A program made the translations under genes and the position numbers. From a virus, in the IMG/VR virus record IMGVR_UViG_3300022845_000006, positions 1 through 55,049 of that record: 55,049 nt of DNA; one strand, written 5' to 3'. Each line of letters starts with the position of its first letter. Positions within the stretch are counted from its first letter, which is position 1. Shown piece by piece: positions 14,861 through 22,358 of the stretch. The notes below the pieces were generated by a model. The model was not told where the DNA came from. It made no database searches and was given only the letters and a program-made list of their open reading frames with translations.

Positions 14861-15139
14861 GCTCTTAAAAGGCGATAGCTCGCCAACCTAACCACTAGAT
14901 GTTCTCCAGTACCACCAGATCTACTCTCACCCTTGCAAGGATGCCGGCGCCGCCTCTCCGCTCCAACGACATCAGGCAGGTTACGCCTTTAACACTCTAT
15001 ACTATATCGGCATTCCATTGCCTCTGTTTATCGTCGGTACTCCGAGTAGGAACTTGGACTAGTGATTTAAAGTCTTACAAGACTAGCACAATTCTTCGCA
15101 AGGCTTCCCAAGCTACAGGAGTGCAATTCTTATGTTACA
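14861..15139 (-). ncRNA. Candidate structured non-coding RNA
   Basis: About 280 bp with no credible gene between the ClpP-like stop and the next small gene. Hand count gives 119 G+C in 14881-15120 (about half), far above the A+T-rich flanks. The minus-strand RNA can form a series of hairpins: GCTT/AAGC (15103-15113), AGTCT/AGACT with a 4-nt loop (15071-15084), TCGG/CCGA with a 4-nt loop (15034-15045), GGCA/TGCC (15009-15022), AGGC/GCCT (14974-14988) and TAGAT/ATCTA (14896-14923). It ends in a GGCGA/TCGCC tetraloop hairpin and U4. It is not a tRNA, and I find no group I or group II intron core. Strand is chosen by the terminator and gene direction. Homology is unknown. Confidence 0.55.
14867..14884 (-). 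terminator. Terminator-like hairpin ending the candidate RNA
   Basis: GGCGA-GCTA-TCGCC (14871-14884) is a 5-bp stem with a tetraloop, followed on the minus strand by TTTT (14867-14870). The short U-tract makes it a moderate intrinsic terminator, possibly partial, since genes continue downstream. Confidence 0.5.
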
Positions 15140-15706
15140 CTAATATATCTCAACCACTTTATCCACTAACCCCCATGCAACAGCTTCAGAAGCCGTCAGC
15201 ACCCAATCTGCCTTCTCCACTTTATCCACTAACGCTTTTTTAGTAATTCTTTTTTTAACGATGATACTATCACGGTAAATATCATAAATAAGCTCCTCTT
15301 GAATCTTATGAAGCCTTTCCCAAGCCTTCCTATTCAACCTGGAACCTTCAAAAGCTGCAGTACCCTCGTGCAACATCATATAAGAATTCACACTCATAAA
15401 CCTTTCATCACCGGCTTGCATTATGACGCTTGCCATGCTGGAGACGCCGCCATAGCCTATAATTCTTACTGCATTTTTCATACTTTTAATTGCATCATAA
15501 ATTGCCAAGCCATTATCTACACACCCACCATCTGAAGACAATAAAACTGTCACCATTCCGGTAGTTCCGTCTAGTATATGTAGGTTCGATACTATAGTAT
15601 CCTTCATAAGCTCATCAATATCTCCAAAAATCTTAATAGTCTTAGTCGGTACATAAATATCATAAGCGTGAAAGTTTTCAATATTTGATGTTAATTTATC
15701 ACTCAT
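15140..15706 (-). CDS. ClpP-like serine protease, early region
   Basis: 188 residues with the ClpP/crotonase-like fold pattern. LLSSDGGCVDNGLAIYDAI marks the substrate cleft, YGGVSSMASVIMQAG holds the nucleophile S90, YMMLHEG holds H113, and D161 lies at about the ClpP distance from the histidine. The end SEAVAWGLVDKVVE is typical of the family, so the protein is complete and of normal length. There is no export signal, so it should work in the cytoplasm, alone or with a host AAA+ partner, perhaps degrading host proteins early. It is distinct from the exported relative in the virion arm. The candidate RNA begins right after its stop. Confidence 0.85.
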   Translation of the reverse strand: MSDKLTSNIENFHAYDIYVPTKTIKIFGDIDELMKDTIVSNLHILDGTTGMVTVLLSSDGGCVDNGLAIYDAIKSMKNAVRIIGYGGVSSMASVIMQAGDERFMSVNSYMMLHEGTAAFEGSRLNRKAWERLHKIQEELIYDIYRDSIIVKKRITKKALVDKVEKADWVLTASEAVAWGLVDKVVEIY

Positions 15707-15852
15707 TTTTTAATCTCCGGTTTTAATTTAATCATGTTAATCTCCTCGCAAATACAACTCCCTTCGATTTCAATACCATCATCGTATTTTATAAATAATG
15801 TATAATCACAATTATCACATTTTATAATCTCAATTACACTATCATCACTCAC
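15703..15852 (-). CDS. Cysteine-containing small protein, 49 aa
   Basis: GTG at 15852 after AAAGGAG; TGA overlaps the ClpP-like ATG. MSDDSVIEIIKCDNCDYTLF carries a CxxC knuckle and SCICEE a second cysteine pair. An internal in-frame ATG with GAGGAGATTAAC could also make a 10-residue peptide (MIKLKPEIKK) just before the protease. Confidence 0.5.
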   Translation of the reverse strand: MSDDSVIEIIKCDNCDYTLFIKYDDGIEIEGSCICEEINMIKLKPEIKK

Positions 15853-15973
15853 AATAATGCTCCTTTATAACCTGTATAATGTCACTAACTATTAACTCCA
15901 CCTGATCCGATTTTATCTTACTCTGATGTTTTAATAGTAACATGTTAATAAGCCTAACCTTTAAATCTTTCAC
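15845..15973 (-). CDS. Small helical protein, 42 aa
   Basis: GTG at 15973, overlapping the upstream TGA, with AAGG upstream; TGA at 15845-15847 overlaps the next gene. The product starts MKDLKVRLINMLLLKHQSK and is an amphipathic basic helix. It fills an otherwise empty gap in the operon. Confidence 0.4.
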   Translation of the reverse strand: MKDLKVRLINMLLLKHQSKIKSDQVELIVSDIIQVIKEHYCE

Positions 15974-16236
15974 ACTAATGCCTTTTTAGCTTCAACCGTT
16001 TCACTCGTAACAAGCTTCGACTCCTCTTCATCTTCAACAATATGATCATGATATTCAAAGCACCCATCACTGTACACAAGTTCAATGTTATTCTCATCAT
16101 CTCTTTGATGTTTTAATAAAAAATCATATATAAACTTATCCAGCTCCGATTTTAGGTAAAAAGTTTTAACATAATCGTTAAAGCCGTTCGTATAAGTTAC
16201 AAAATAATTCGAATAAATCTTTCCATTTAAAATCAT
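15970..16236 (-). CDS. Hypothetical acidic protein, 88 aa
   Basis: Tyr/Asn-rich N-terminus (MILNGKIYSNYFVTYTNG) and an acidic centre (YHDHIVEDEEESK). GGAGATTAAC precedes the ATG. No recognised family. Confidence 0.6.
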   Translation of the reverse strand: MILNGKIYSNYFVTYTNGFNDYVKTFYLKSELDKFIYDFLLKHQRDDENNIELVYSDGCFEYHDHIVEDEEESKLVTSETVEAKKALV

Positions 16237-16260
16237 GTTAATCTCCTTATAGCGGCTTTA

Positions 16261-16509
16261 TTACCACTCCTCAATTGTAAAGTTATAATATCCTAGCGAA
16301 TCCATTACTGCAATCGCCTCTTCTCTAGTATAATCCATTTCCCATAATAAGTCAACAAAAAACTCCTCCTGTATGTCGTCAATATTCCACGGTTTAGTAA
16401 GAGAATGATAATATTCCTTGAAATAATGCTCATCCCATTGAAGTTCTAGAATCTCCGCTGTCATGTTAATGTTTTGTTGGCTTGAATTGATTGTTCTAAT
16501 TGCATTCAT
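16261..16509 (-). CDS. Hypothetical acidic protein, 82 aa
   Basis: Starts at the ATG overlapping the beta-helix stop, with AAAGGA upstream. Contains WDEHYFKEYYHSLTKPWN and FFVDLLWEMDYTREEAIAVM. An alternative ATG at 16464 lacks a ribosome site. No family recognised. Confidence 0.6.
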   Translation of the reverse strand: MNAIRTINSSQQNINMTAEILELQWDEHYFKEYYHSLTKPWNIDDIQEEFFVDLLWEMDYTREEAIAVMDSLGYYNFTIEEW

Positions 16510-17180
16510 GATAATTTTCCTTTGTAGTAAATTGGTATTAATGTTTCTAATAAACTCATTACATTATTATAATGTTTTTCGTCTAATCCCATTTTTAATG
16601 CATCTTCTAACCCTACTTCTAACCATTCAGTGTATAACATTTGCACACATCCTATCCGAATATGATAATCTGTAAAGGTTATGTTGTATTGGAAGTTTGA
16701 CTGATTGTATATGCTTAAACATTCTATAGTTATTTCAGCTTCACCAGCCACCCAAGCTTCCCCAGCCACTCTAGCTTCACCAAACACCCTAGCTTCACCA
16801 AACACCCAAGCTTCACCAAACACCCTAGCTTTATCAAACACCCAAGCTTCATCAGCCACCCCAGCTTGACCAGACACTCTAGCTTCCCCAAACACTCTAG
16901 CTTCACCAAACACTCTAGCTTTATCAGCCACCCAAGCTTTACCAGCCACCCTAGCTTCACCAGACACTCTAGCTTCCCCAAACACTCTAGCTTCACCAAA
17001 CACTCTAGCTTTATCAGCCACCCAAGCTTCACCAACCTGCGATAAATTACTCTCCTTCTCTATAAAACCGCCCAAGTCTCCAGATTTAACGCTTCCAAAG
17101 TCCTTTAACGCTTTTATCCGGTATAAAGTTGTTCCAAAATGATCAATTGATTCAGTAGTTAGTTCGTATTTTTCATCCAT
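16506..17180 (-). CDS. Hexapeptide-repeat left-handed beta-helix protein
   Basis: 224 residues. A conserved cap (YELTTESIDHFGTTLYRIKA, then DLGGFIEKESNLSQVGEA) leads into 16 exact-length hexapeptides (residues 53-148) such as WVADKA, RVFGEA, RVSGEA and RVAGKA, the [LIV]-x-G-x-A-x pattern of left-handed beta-helices. A helical C-terminal domain (about 150-224) follows. Relatives with the same cap are common in phages and some host proteins of the YdcK type; activity is unproven. The first ten hexapeptides form two near-identical blocks of five (90 bp), so length probably changes by recombination. Confidence 0.8.
   Translation of the reverse strand: MDEKYELTTESIDHFGTTLYRIKALKDFGSVKSGDLGGFIEKESNLSQVGEAWVADKARVFGEARVFGEARVSGEARVAGKAWVADKARVFGEARVFGEARVSGQAGVADEAWVFDKARVFGEAWVFGEARVFGEARVAGEAWVAGEAEITIECLSIYNQSNFQYNITFTDYHIRIGCVQMLYTEWLEVGLEDALKMGLDEKHYNNVMSLLETLIPIYYKGKLS
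16737..17024 (-). repeat. Sixteen 18-bp units encoding hexapeptides
   Basis: 288 bp of 18-bp units. A five-unit block (WVADKA, RVFGEA, RVFGEA, RVSGEA, RVAGKA) is followed by a near-copy (WVADKA, RVFGEA, RVFGEA, RVSGQA, GVADEA), then six more units. Confidence 0.85.
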
Positions 17181-17206
17181 TTTTAAGCTCCTTTAGCTGT
17201 TACATA

Positions 17207-17236
17207 ATGGTAACATAAAAGGTATCGCCATGTCAA
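17207..17236 (-). promoter_or_regulatory. Sigma-70 promoter upstream of the beta-helix gene
   Basis: TTGACA (17231-17236), 18 bp, TACCAT (17207-17212) on the minus strand, 10/12, in the gap before the gene that starts at 17180. Confidence 0.65.
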
Positions 17237-17284
17237 GATAAAACTTTAGCTATTTTAATATTTATGGATGTTTTACAGGTGTTA

Positions 17285-17488
17285 CTATTTTTTAGACTCT
17301 AATATTGAATCAAATATACGATAATATACTTGCAATTTATCATTTACAGACAATGCATTACGCAATATCTGCTCGGCAGTTCTAAGTTTTCCAGCCTTAA
17401 CCGCCTCTAGTAGTTCCGTTTCATGTTCGTGTTTTAAGCTTTCTAAATATTGAATGTCTGACTCTAAATTGAATAGATCTAGTACCAT
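17285..17488 (-). CDS. Coiled-coil protein, 67 aa
   Basis: Entirely helical with heptads: LFNLESDIQYLESLKHEHE and QILRNALSVNDKLQVYYRIF. Strong site GGAGATTAAA before the ATG. No family recognised. Confidence 0.6.
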   Translation of the reverse strand: MVLDLFNLESDIQYLESLKHEHETELLEAVKAGKLRTAEQILRNALSVNDKLQVYYRIFDSILESKK

Positions 17489-17511
17489 GTTTTAATCTCC
17501 TTTATCTAATT

Positions 17512-17748
17512 CTAAGATATCAACCTTTCTAAGTATTCAATTAATGCACACATCTCAGCTCTATTAAGCTCCATAGTTTTAGAGTTTAACAATTCCGACA
17601 CCGAAACTAAAACTTTATCACCATCCCCAATCCTGCCCAACTGTAATTTTCCAACTTCGTCGGCTCCGTTGAGTTTTTTAAGACTAAAACCGCTTCCAAT
17701 TGTAAGTTCTCTTGTAAGTCCATTATAGGACTTGAGATTATAAGCCAT
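17512..17748 (-). CDS. Hypothetical protein, 78 aa
   Basis: Begins MAYNLKSYNGLTRELTIG, with a central IGDGDKVLVSVSELLNSK and a C-terminal helix ELNRAEMCALIEYLERLIS. Preceded by two ribosome site-ATG units (GGAGTTAACATG, then GGAGCATTAACATG) in tandem. No known role. Confidence 0.55.
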   Translation of the reverse strand: MAYNLKSYNGLTRELTIGSGFSLKKLNGADEVGKLQLGRIGDGDKVLVSVSELLNSKTMELNRAEMCALIEYLERLIS

Positions 17749-17784
17749 GTTAATGCTCCTGTTAATACCATGTTAACTCCTTTA

Positions 17785-19692
17785 TTACTTTATAGGACAT
17801 ACTCCACCTTCGCAACCAATCTGATCGGAACTTATAGAGTTTTCATCAATTTCAACGCTAGTAATCGCCTTTACTTTTTTGATTCGATCTTTATACTCCG
17901 ATTCAGAAATAGCTTCCAACGGTGCTTGAATGAAACCATGATCACTGTGTAATAAAAATGAAACTGTTTTAATATTGTTGTTAAAGTTTTCAAGTAACCA
18001 CTCCTTTATTCCATCTAGTTCTTCTTTCTTATAATATATGGTAACACTTACTGCATTATCAGACCATTCAGATTGTAACTTTTTAACAATTTCTAATTGA
18101 TCAATAGCAGAACAGTCTTTAGCAACTTTAGCATGCTTAGGAAGTTTACAAGGAAATTCTACAACTACAGTACCCCTATTTTCAGTACCGTCGAAGTTTT
18201 TAACATATTCAACTGGATACCCATTAGTCCTACAAACGTCAACCAATGGTATATCACTAGCCATTCGCACCCTTCTAATATAAAAATGCGAGTAACCTGG
18301 ATGCGCCCCAGGAGTAACGCCGCTTAGAAGTGACAACGTGCCACTCGGCTTTACAGTAGTAAGTTTAATACTAGTAGGAAACCCATGTTTCTTTGAATAC
18401 TTCTCATCATACAATCTTAATTCTGAATAACATTCACTAAGCCATGATATTTGTTTCTTCGTAGACATGCAATAGCCTGTAATACCAATTCCCATTCTCA
18501 TGTTTTTATGCACTACGTCTTCTGTATTTTTATGATGACATTTTATTGCCAATGAATGCTTACAAATTCTATATAAATACTTAGACACTTTAAAAAGTTC
18601 TTCTTTTGATTCTATATTAGGCAAATGAATCTCTGCCAAACAACAAGTTTCATAAGGTTCTAAACTTTGTTCGGCACAAGGATTGTAACCTTTAACGCCT
18701 TGATCTGGATAGTCAAAATCATCTGTCCTACCTACGTTTTGAGATAGTTTTAAATTAATCAACCCATAAGCTTCACCGTTTCCAGTGTAACCATTCCAAA
18801 ACTGTTCTGGTAACAATGATATATCATTACACACAATGCTATTATTAGACATTGCTCTCCAATTAGGAATGTTACCATTGCTCCAATCTTTAGCAGCTAA
18901 AAACTGTAAATCATCATAATCACCAATGGCAATTTGTGCAGACCTTCTAACATTACCAGCTACAACAATGCTACCGATAATATTCATGATATCCAAACAA
19001 TCTATAGGTCTTAACTGTTTCCCTCTTCTAGAGTCAAGCACGTTTATAATATTGTTAATTCCTATTACTAAATCTTCCGCACCGCTAGCAGTTCCGCCAA
19101 ATCCTTTTATTGGACTTCCTTTACTTCTAATACAATGCGTGGAATATGTAAAACCTTCCCCACTATAGAAATAAGCCTTTAAAACTCTACCTAATAACTT
19201 AACCCAACCTGTACGGTTATCAGGTACTATAAAATCTGCATCTGCAACGTCTAACCTTTCTATTTTTATTTTCTTACGTTGCAACCTTGGAAGTTTATAA
19301 ACATACTCTCTTTGAATATTATACCCTACGCCCGATCCAAGCATTAGCATATCCATAGCCCAAGTAAACGGCTCTATAGGACTATCAACTATCGTAAGAG
19401 CGCAGTTTTGTAAAGAAGCTAGCCCCAACCTATCAACGGTTTTACTACCTAGCTGCCAAAAGAATCGACCAGCTACAGTACCCTTTAATGCTAGTAACAT
19501 TTCTCTAACTTCTTGTTCTTCTTTTTTACTAAAACCAATCTTAAGCTGTTTATCACAACCTTTTATCATTCTTTCTACAGTATCAGGATACTCTTCAACT
19601 TTAGAAGATGTACTGTTTTCGTTTAACTTCCTACTATAGGTTCTTTTATAAACTATATAGCCTATATCGCCCCACGGTATTTTATCTGACAT
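17785..19692 (-). CDS. nrdJ: Class II (B12-dependent) ribonucleoside triphosphate reductase
   Basis: 635 residues of the monomeric, adenosylcobalamin-dependent RTPR type, reducing NTPs to dNTPs. Key residues align by spacing with the Lactobacillus enzyme: C97 (LQNCALT) and C350 as the active-site redox pair, C339 and E341 in NPCAEQ as thiyl radical and acid/base, and C627/C632 (CEGGVC) as the C-terminal thiol shuttle. The PSGTLSLLSG element is also present. It is shorter than the usual about 740 residues. No B12 synthesis or thioredoxin gene is visible, so the host must supply cofactor and reductant. Oxygen-independent chemistry fits marine or low-oxygen hosts, but this is inference. Confidence 0.93.
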   Translation of the reverse strand: MSDKIPWGDIGYIVYKRTYSRKLNENSTSSKVEEYPDTVERMIKGCDKQLKIGFSKKEEQEVREMLLALKGTVAGRFFWQLGSKTVDRLGLASLQNCALTIVDSPIEPFTWAMDMLMLGSGVGYNIQREYVYKLPRLQRKKIKIERLDVADADFIVPDNRTGWVKLLGRVLKAYFYSGEGFTYSTHCIRSKGSPIKGFGGTASGAEDLVIGINNIINVLDSRRGKQLRPIDCLDIMNIIGSIVVAGNVRRSAQIAIGDYDDLQFLAAKDWSNGNIPNWRAMSNNSIVCNDISLLPEQFWNGYTGNGEAYGLINLKLSQNVGRTDDFDYPDQGVKGYNPCAEQSLEPYETCCLAEIHLPNIESKEELFKVSKYLYRICKHSLAIKCHHKNTEDVVHKNMRMGIGITGYCMSTKKQISWLSECYSELRLYDEKYSKKHGFPTSIKLTTVKPSGTLSLLSGVTPGAHPGYSHFYIRRVRMASDIPLVDVCRTNGYPVEYVKNFDGTENRGTVVVEFPCKLPKHAKVAKDCSAIDQLEIVKKLQSEWSDNAVSVTIYYKKEELDGIKEWLLENFNNNIKTVSFLLHSDHGFIQAPLEAISESEYKDRIKKVKAITSVEIDENSISSDQIGCEGGVCPIK

Positions 19693-20010
19693 TTATAATC
19701 CTTGATCCATGATAATTAATACTAACTTATGATTATCCTCTCTAGTCGCTAACAATATAGGATTCTCAACTGCCTTCTGAAGCTCTTCCCATTGTTTACC
19801 ACTTTTAGGAAGTTCAATGTCTTTAGTTACAACGTAATTCTGCTTTAACTTCTCATCTTCTACGTTAAGCGCCTCTTGCATTTGTTCAATGGTGATTTTA
19901 TTATTAACCATTTCATTATCATATTTGTCAAAAATAACCTTCCACTCTTCTAAGTATTTAGGCAAATTCTCAACCGGCATTCCCGACTGTCTCATGATTT
20001 CGATTTTCAT
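19693..20010 (-). CDS. Hypothetical protein adjoining the reductase, 105 aa
   Basis: Mixed helical protein (starting MKIEIMRQSGMPVENLPKYL) with a Lys/Glu-rich centre and hydrophobic end (HKLVLIIMDQGL). It directly abuts the reductase start, so it may be co-translated, but it has no CxxC and is not a thioredoxin. Unknown. Confidence 0.6.
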   Translation of the reverse strand: MKIEIMRQSGMPVENLPKYLEEWKVIFDKYDNEMVNNKITIEQMQEALNVEDEKLKQNYVVTKDIELPKSGKQWEELQKAVENPILLATREDNHKLVLIIMDQGL

Positions 20011-20011
20011 A

Positions 20012-20206
20012 TTATTTCTCCTTTCGCTCTACTCTAGCTTTAACTCTGTTTTTCTCTAAACTCTCCTTAGCCTGTTCAATAATATCTAAGCTAAACAATG
20101 CCAACGCTGGTAATAAAAACACCAACGCTAAACCTGCATTACCTACATACATTAAACCAAGTCCAGTTGCTAACGCTGTATAACCTATAGCTGTTTTTGT
20201 TCTCAT
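20012..20206 (-). CDS. Small membrane protein, 64 aa
   Basis: A long hydrophobic stretch (about residues 7-40: TALATGLGLMYVGNAGLALV, then FLLPALALFSLDII), enough for one or two spans, followed by a basic tail (EKNRVKARVERKEK). ATGA overlap with the 42-residue gene upstream. Membrane role inferred. Confidence 0.6.
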   Translation of the reverse strand: MRTKTAIGYTALATGLGLMYVGNAGLALVFLLPALALFSLDIIEQAKESLEKNRVKARVERKEK

Positions 20207-20331
20207 GCTGTCACTTCCTTTGCTACGTCGTTTATAATATCCATTAACTCTTCTGCAGATAGTTTTTCTTTATCACTTTTCAACGGCTTTCCTTCAGGTC
20301 TTATTTCTGAAATATCCCTTTCTTCCCTCAT
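20203..20331 (-). CDS. Small charged protein, 42 aa
   Basis: ATG at 20331 overlaps the upstream TGA and has AAGGAG upstream; TGA overlaps the next ATG. Product starts MREERDISEIRPEGKPLKSD and ends in a helix EELMDIINDVAKEVTA. Perfect overlap packing supports it. Confidence 0.6.
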   Translation of the reverse strand: MREERDISEIRPEGKPLKSDKEKLSAEELMDIINDVAKEVTA

Positions 20332-20765
20332 GCTGTAACTCCTTGTATCTCTGGACTCCAGTTTTTGACGTCCGTTCTGTTTTTACATTTACCATTTGAG
20401 CAACACCTAAAATACTTTTTCCCATCTGGTCTGCTCATGATGATTAACTTTAAATAACCGCTGCCACATTTATGACAATTCCATTTATCCTTAAGCTCTT
20501 GTAACGGCGTCTCTTGACTCTTTTTAATCTCCGAAACTTTTGGTTTATTCTTATTATTAAAATACCTCACAACGTCTTCAACTGGTATGTCAGAAAGTTC
20601 ATCATTTACATATACAATACTACTGTCAAAACCTTGTTGAAGCGTCTTAAGGTCTGTTAACAATCTACTAATTTTTTTATCTTTTTGATTCAATTTTGAT
20701 TTAAGAGATGATATCGTCTGCTTTAACGCTTGCACATCACCCCTAATATTATCTTTATTTCTCAA
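20328..20765 (-). CDS. Coiled-coil protein with C-terminal zinc ribbon
   Basis: 145 residues. Residues 1-45 are a coiled coil (LKQTISSLKSKLNQKDKKIS). The end has CHKCGSGYLKLI, then CCSNGKCKNR, the CxxC...CxxxxC layout of topoisomerase-type zinc ribbons. It may bind nucleic acid or a host protein. It is not a topoisomerase. Confidence 0.6.
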   Translation of the reverse strand: MRNKDNIRGDVQALKQTISSLKSKLNQKDKKISRLLTDLKTLQQGFDSSIVYVNDELSDIPVEDVVRYFNNKNKPKVSEIKKSQETPLQELKDKWNCHKCGSGYLKLIIMSRPDGKKYFRCCSNGKCKNRTDVKNWSPEIQGVTA

Positions 20766-20776
20766 GTGATTCCTTT

Positions 20777-21517
20777 TTAGTTAACTGTAATAATATCACC
20801 ATTTTGATCAATCTTAAAGCTACATCGAAAGCCGTCAGTAGTTGTATAAGCTACATTAGGACTTAACACACTTAAAAATTCCCTACTACCGCTAGCCTTA
20901 TAATATGCTACCACTTGCGAACCAAATTTTATCAACACTTCATCAGCTCCTAGAGCGTCTCCACAAGGATTCAAAATCTCAACACTACTAGATGCAACCA
21001 CTCTTTGAAGTCTTCTAATAGCTCTTTCAGAGCGTTGCAACCGTCTTAGTATTTTAGTAGTTTTTCTACTTAATTTGTTTACTCTTTTACTAACTTTTTT
21101 AAGTTTTCTATAATTACGCCTTACAAAACCTTCTAAATCTTCCAAATCTCCCTCTAATGATTCAATTCCATCACTGTTTGAATCAACATCTGATTCTAAA
21201 TTACTAATATCTAACCGTACAGCCTCCAACACTCTATTAATTTGCTCAATATCGTCGCCATTAGCGGCAATGTTAGAAGCGTTTAAGTCGATCAATTGAA
21301 ACTGCAACTCATTTGCAAACTCTAAAAGCTCAATTCGTTCTGCATGTTCATCTAGTCTTTGATCCTGTTTTGTATCGTTATTATGATCATCTCCTGATAT
21401 TGCTTTAACTATTTTTCTTGGAACTTTAAAAACTGCCCCAACTAATTTAGTTCCATCATTTTTAATATCACAACCTACTAAGGTTAGCACTGCTAATGTT
21501 AATACTACTTTTTTCAT
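20777..21517 (-). CDS. Lipoprotein with long periplasmic coiled coil
   Basis: 246 residues. The lipoprotein signal MKKVVLTLAVLTLVGCD has a lipobox at LVGC with lipidation at C16. Residues about 55-175 form a very long coiled coil with basic repeats (RNYRKLKKVSKRVNKLSRK). A C-terminal beta domain (about 185-246) has a cysteine pair (NPCGDALGADEVLIKFG, FRCSFKI). D19 follows the first residues after the lipidated Cys-Asp. It sits with a transglycosylase and tiny membrane peptides, so a surface role such as spanin-like bridging or superinfection exclusion is plausible. Confidence 0.75.
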   Translation of the reverse strand: MKKVVLTLAVLTLVGCDIKNDGTKLVGAVFKVPRKIVKAISGDDHNNDTKQDQRLDEHAERIELLEFANELQFQLIDLNASNIAANGDDIEQINRVLEAVRLDISNLESDVDSNSDGIESLEGDLEDLEGFVRRNYRKLKKVSKRVNKLSRKTTKILRRLQRSERAIRRLQRVVASSSVEILNPCGDALGADEVLIKFGSQVVAYYKASGSREFLSVLSPNVAYTTTDGFRCSFKIDQNGDIITVN

Positions 21518-21528
21518 GTTCGAATTCC

Positions 21529-21597
21529 TTAAGTTGAAGCCATGATAATCATGACTAATATTATTATTACTATCACACTTTCATATTCAAAATGCAT
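21529..21597 (-). CDS. Tiny single-span membrane peptide, 22 aa
   Basis: ATG at 21597 overlaps the transglycosylase TAA (TAATG); TAA at 21529-21531. MHFEYESVIVIIILVMIIMA is one membrane span. Its place between a peptidoglycan enzyme and a long lipoprotein suggests a lysis or envelope role. Confidence 0.5.
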   Translation of the reverse strand: MHFEYESVIVIIILVMIIMAST

Positions 21598-22031
21598 TAC
21601 AAGTACTTCTTTACTTTCTTTAAATAGTTTATCACACTTGGCAAATTAATGCAAGCTTTTCTAGTTCCGCAATTATAACGCATAATCGCTTCCTCTAGTG
21701 GGTAAGTCTTATAAAACCACGAGAAGACTTTAAAACCTGCCTCTGTACTGTAATTTGTATCGATCAATAGCTTTTGCCTATCAAGCTTATACGCTTTAAT
21801 ATTGAATTCATTTATTTGAAATAGACCATAATCAGATGATCGCTCATTAACAGCTCCAACATTATAAGATGATTCTACCCTAGCAATAGCTGCCATAATG
21901 TTACCAGGAATGCCGTAAGTCTCACTATGTTCCGAGATTGCAGTAGTAATTTCAAATGCTTTATCTCTATTAATATTTGGTTTGTTCATAACTATTTGAG
22001 TCATTAAAACCGTCAATGCTAACATGCTCAT
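21597..22031 (-). CDS. Lytic transglycosylase (SLT/goose-lysozyme type)
   Basis: 144 residues. A hydrophobic N-terminus (MSMLALTVLMTQIVM) that could be a signal or signal-arrest sequence precedes an SLT domain with catalytic E53 in IARVESSYN, then SSDYGLFQIN and the C-terminal MRYNCGTRKACI. It cleaves the MurNAc-GlcNAc bond of peptidoglycan. It is transcribed from an early promoter and is far from the spanins by map position within the arm, so it could serve lysis or act at the cell envelope. It is the only clear free-standing muralytic enzyme seen. Confidence 0.85.
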   Translation of the reverse strand: MSMLALTVLMTQIVMNKPNINRDKAFEITTAISEHSETYGIPGNIMAAIARVESSYNVGAVNERSSDYGLFQINEFNIKAYKLDRQKLLIDTNYSTEAGFKVFSWFYKTYPLEEAIMRYNCGTRKACINLPSVINYLKKVKKYL

Positions 22032-22234
22032 TTTTTACTCCACTCACATCTTTCACCCATTGCTACTGAATAACTGTCTTGATGTTCCCCTGAATATTTA
22101 GGGCTCATATATTTATCTATATACAACATAGCATAATGAGCGAGTTGTTCAGCTTGTACCATGTTTAGTGCTAAATGCTCATCTCTCTTAACTAAATACC
22201 TAGACAAACCTTTCTTTACTTTATCCCTGTTCAT
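22028..22234 (-). CDS. Hypothetical basic protein, 68 aa
   Basis: Starts MNRDKVKKGLSRYLVKRDEH and has a helix QAEQLAHYAMLYIDKYM. ATGA overlaps on both sides, between the 36-residue gene and the transglycosylase. No family recognised. Confidence 0.6.
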   Translation of the reverse strand: MNRDKVKKGLSRYLVKRDEHLALNMVQAEQLAHYAMLYIDKYMSPKYSGEHQDSYSVAMGERCEWSKK

Positions 22235-22341
22235 TTTTCCCCCTTACTAGTTCCGACTAAATCCATGATAGCTTTAAACAACTCATCATCTGTTAATGTT
22301 CCGAATATTTTTTTGCTCTCATCGTTTGTTGTTTTAGTCAT
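22231..22341 (-). CDS. Small acidic protein, 36 aa
   Basis: ATG at 22341 with GGGGATAAC upstream, directly after a perfect promoter; TGA overlaps the next ATG. The product starts MTKTTNDESKKIFGTLTDDE and ends with LVGTSKGEK. First gene of the transglycosylase transcript. Confidence 0.65.
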   Translation of the reverse strand: MTKTTNDESKKIFGTLTDDELFKAIMDLVGTSKGEK

Positions 22342-22358
22342 GTTATCCCCTTTTTAAT

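Noticed and set aside
15030-15060. Resemblance to a cobalamin-riboswitch B12 box
   Set aside because: The match is partial, the rest of the riboswitch core is missing, and the reductase lies upstream, not downstream.
14861-15139. tRNA, tmRNA or self-splicing intron in the G+C-rich gap
   Set aside because: No 7-nt anticodon loop with proper stem, no T-arm consensus, no group I P7 or group II domain V pattern, and the upstream gene is complete.
14899-15243. Plus-strand open frame across the RNA region
   Set aside because: Opposite to all neighbours, overlaps the protease gene, no ribosome site.
16737-17024. CRISPR array from regular short repeats
   Set aside because: Units are 18 bp with no spacers and encode in-frame hexap­eptides.
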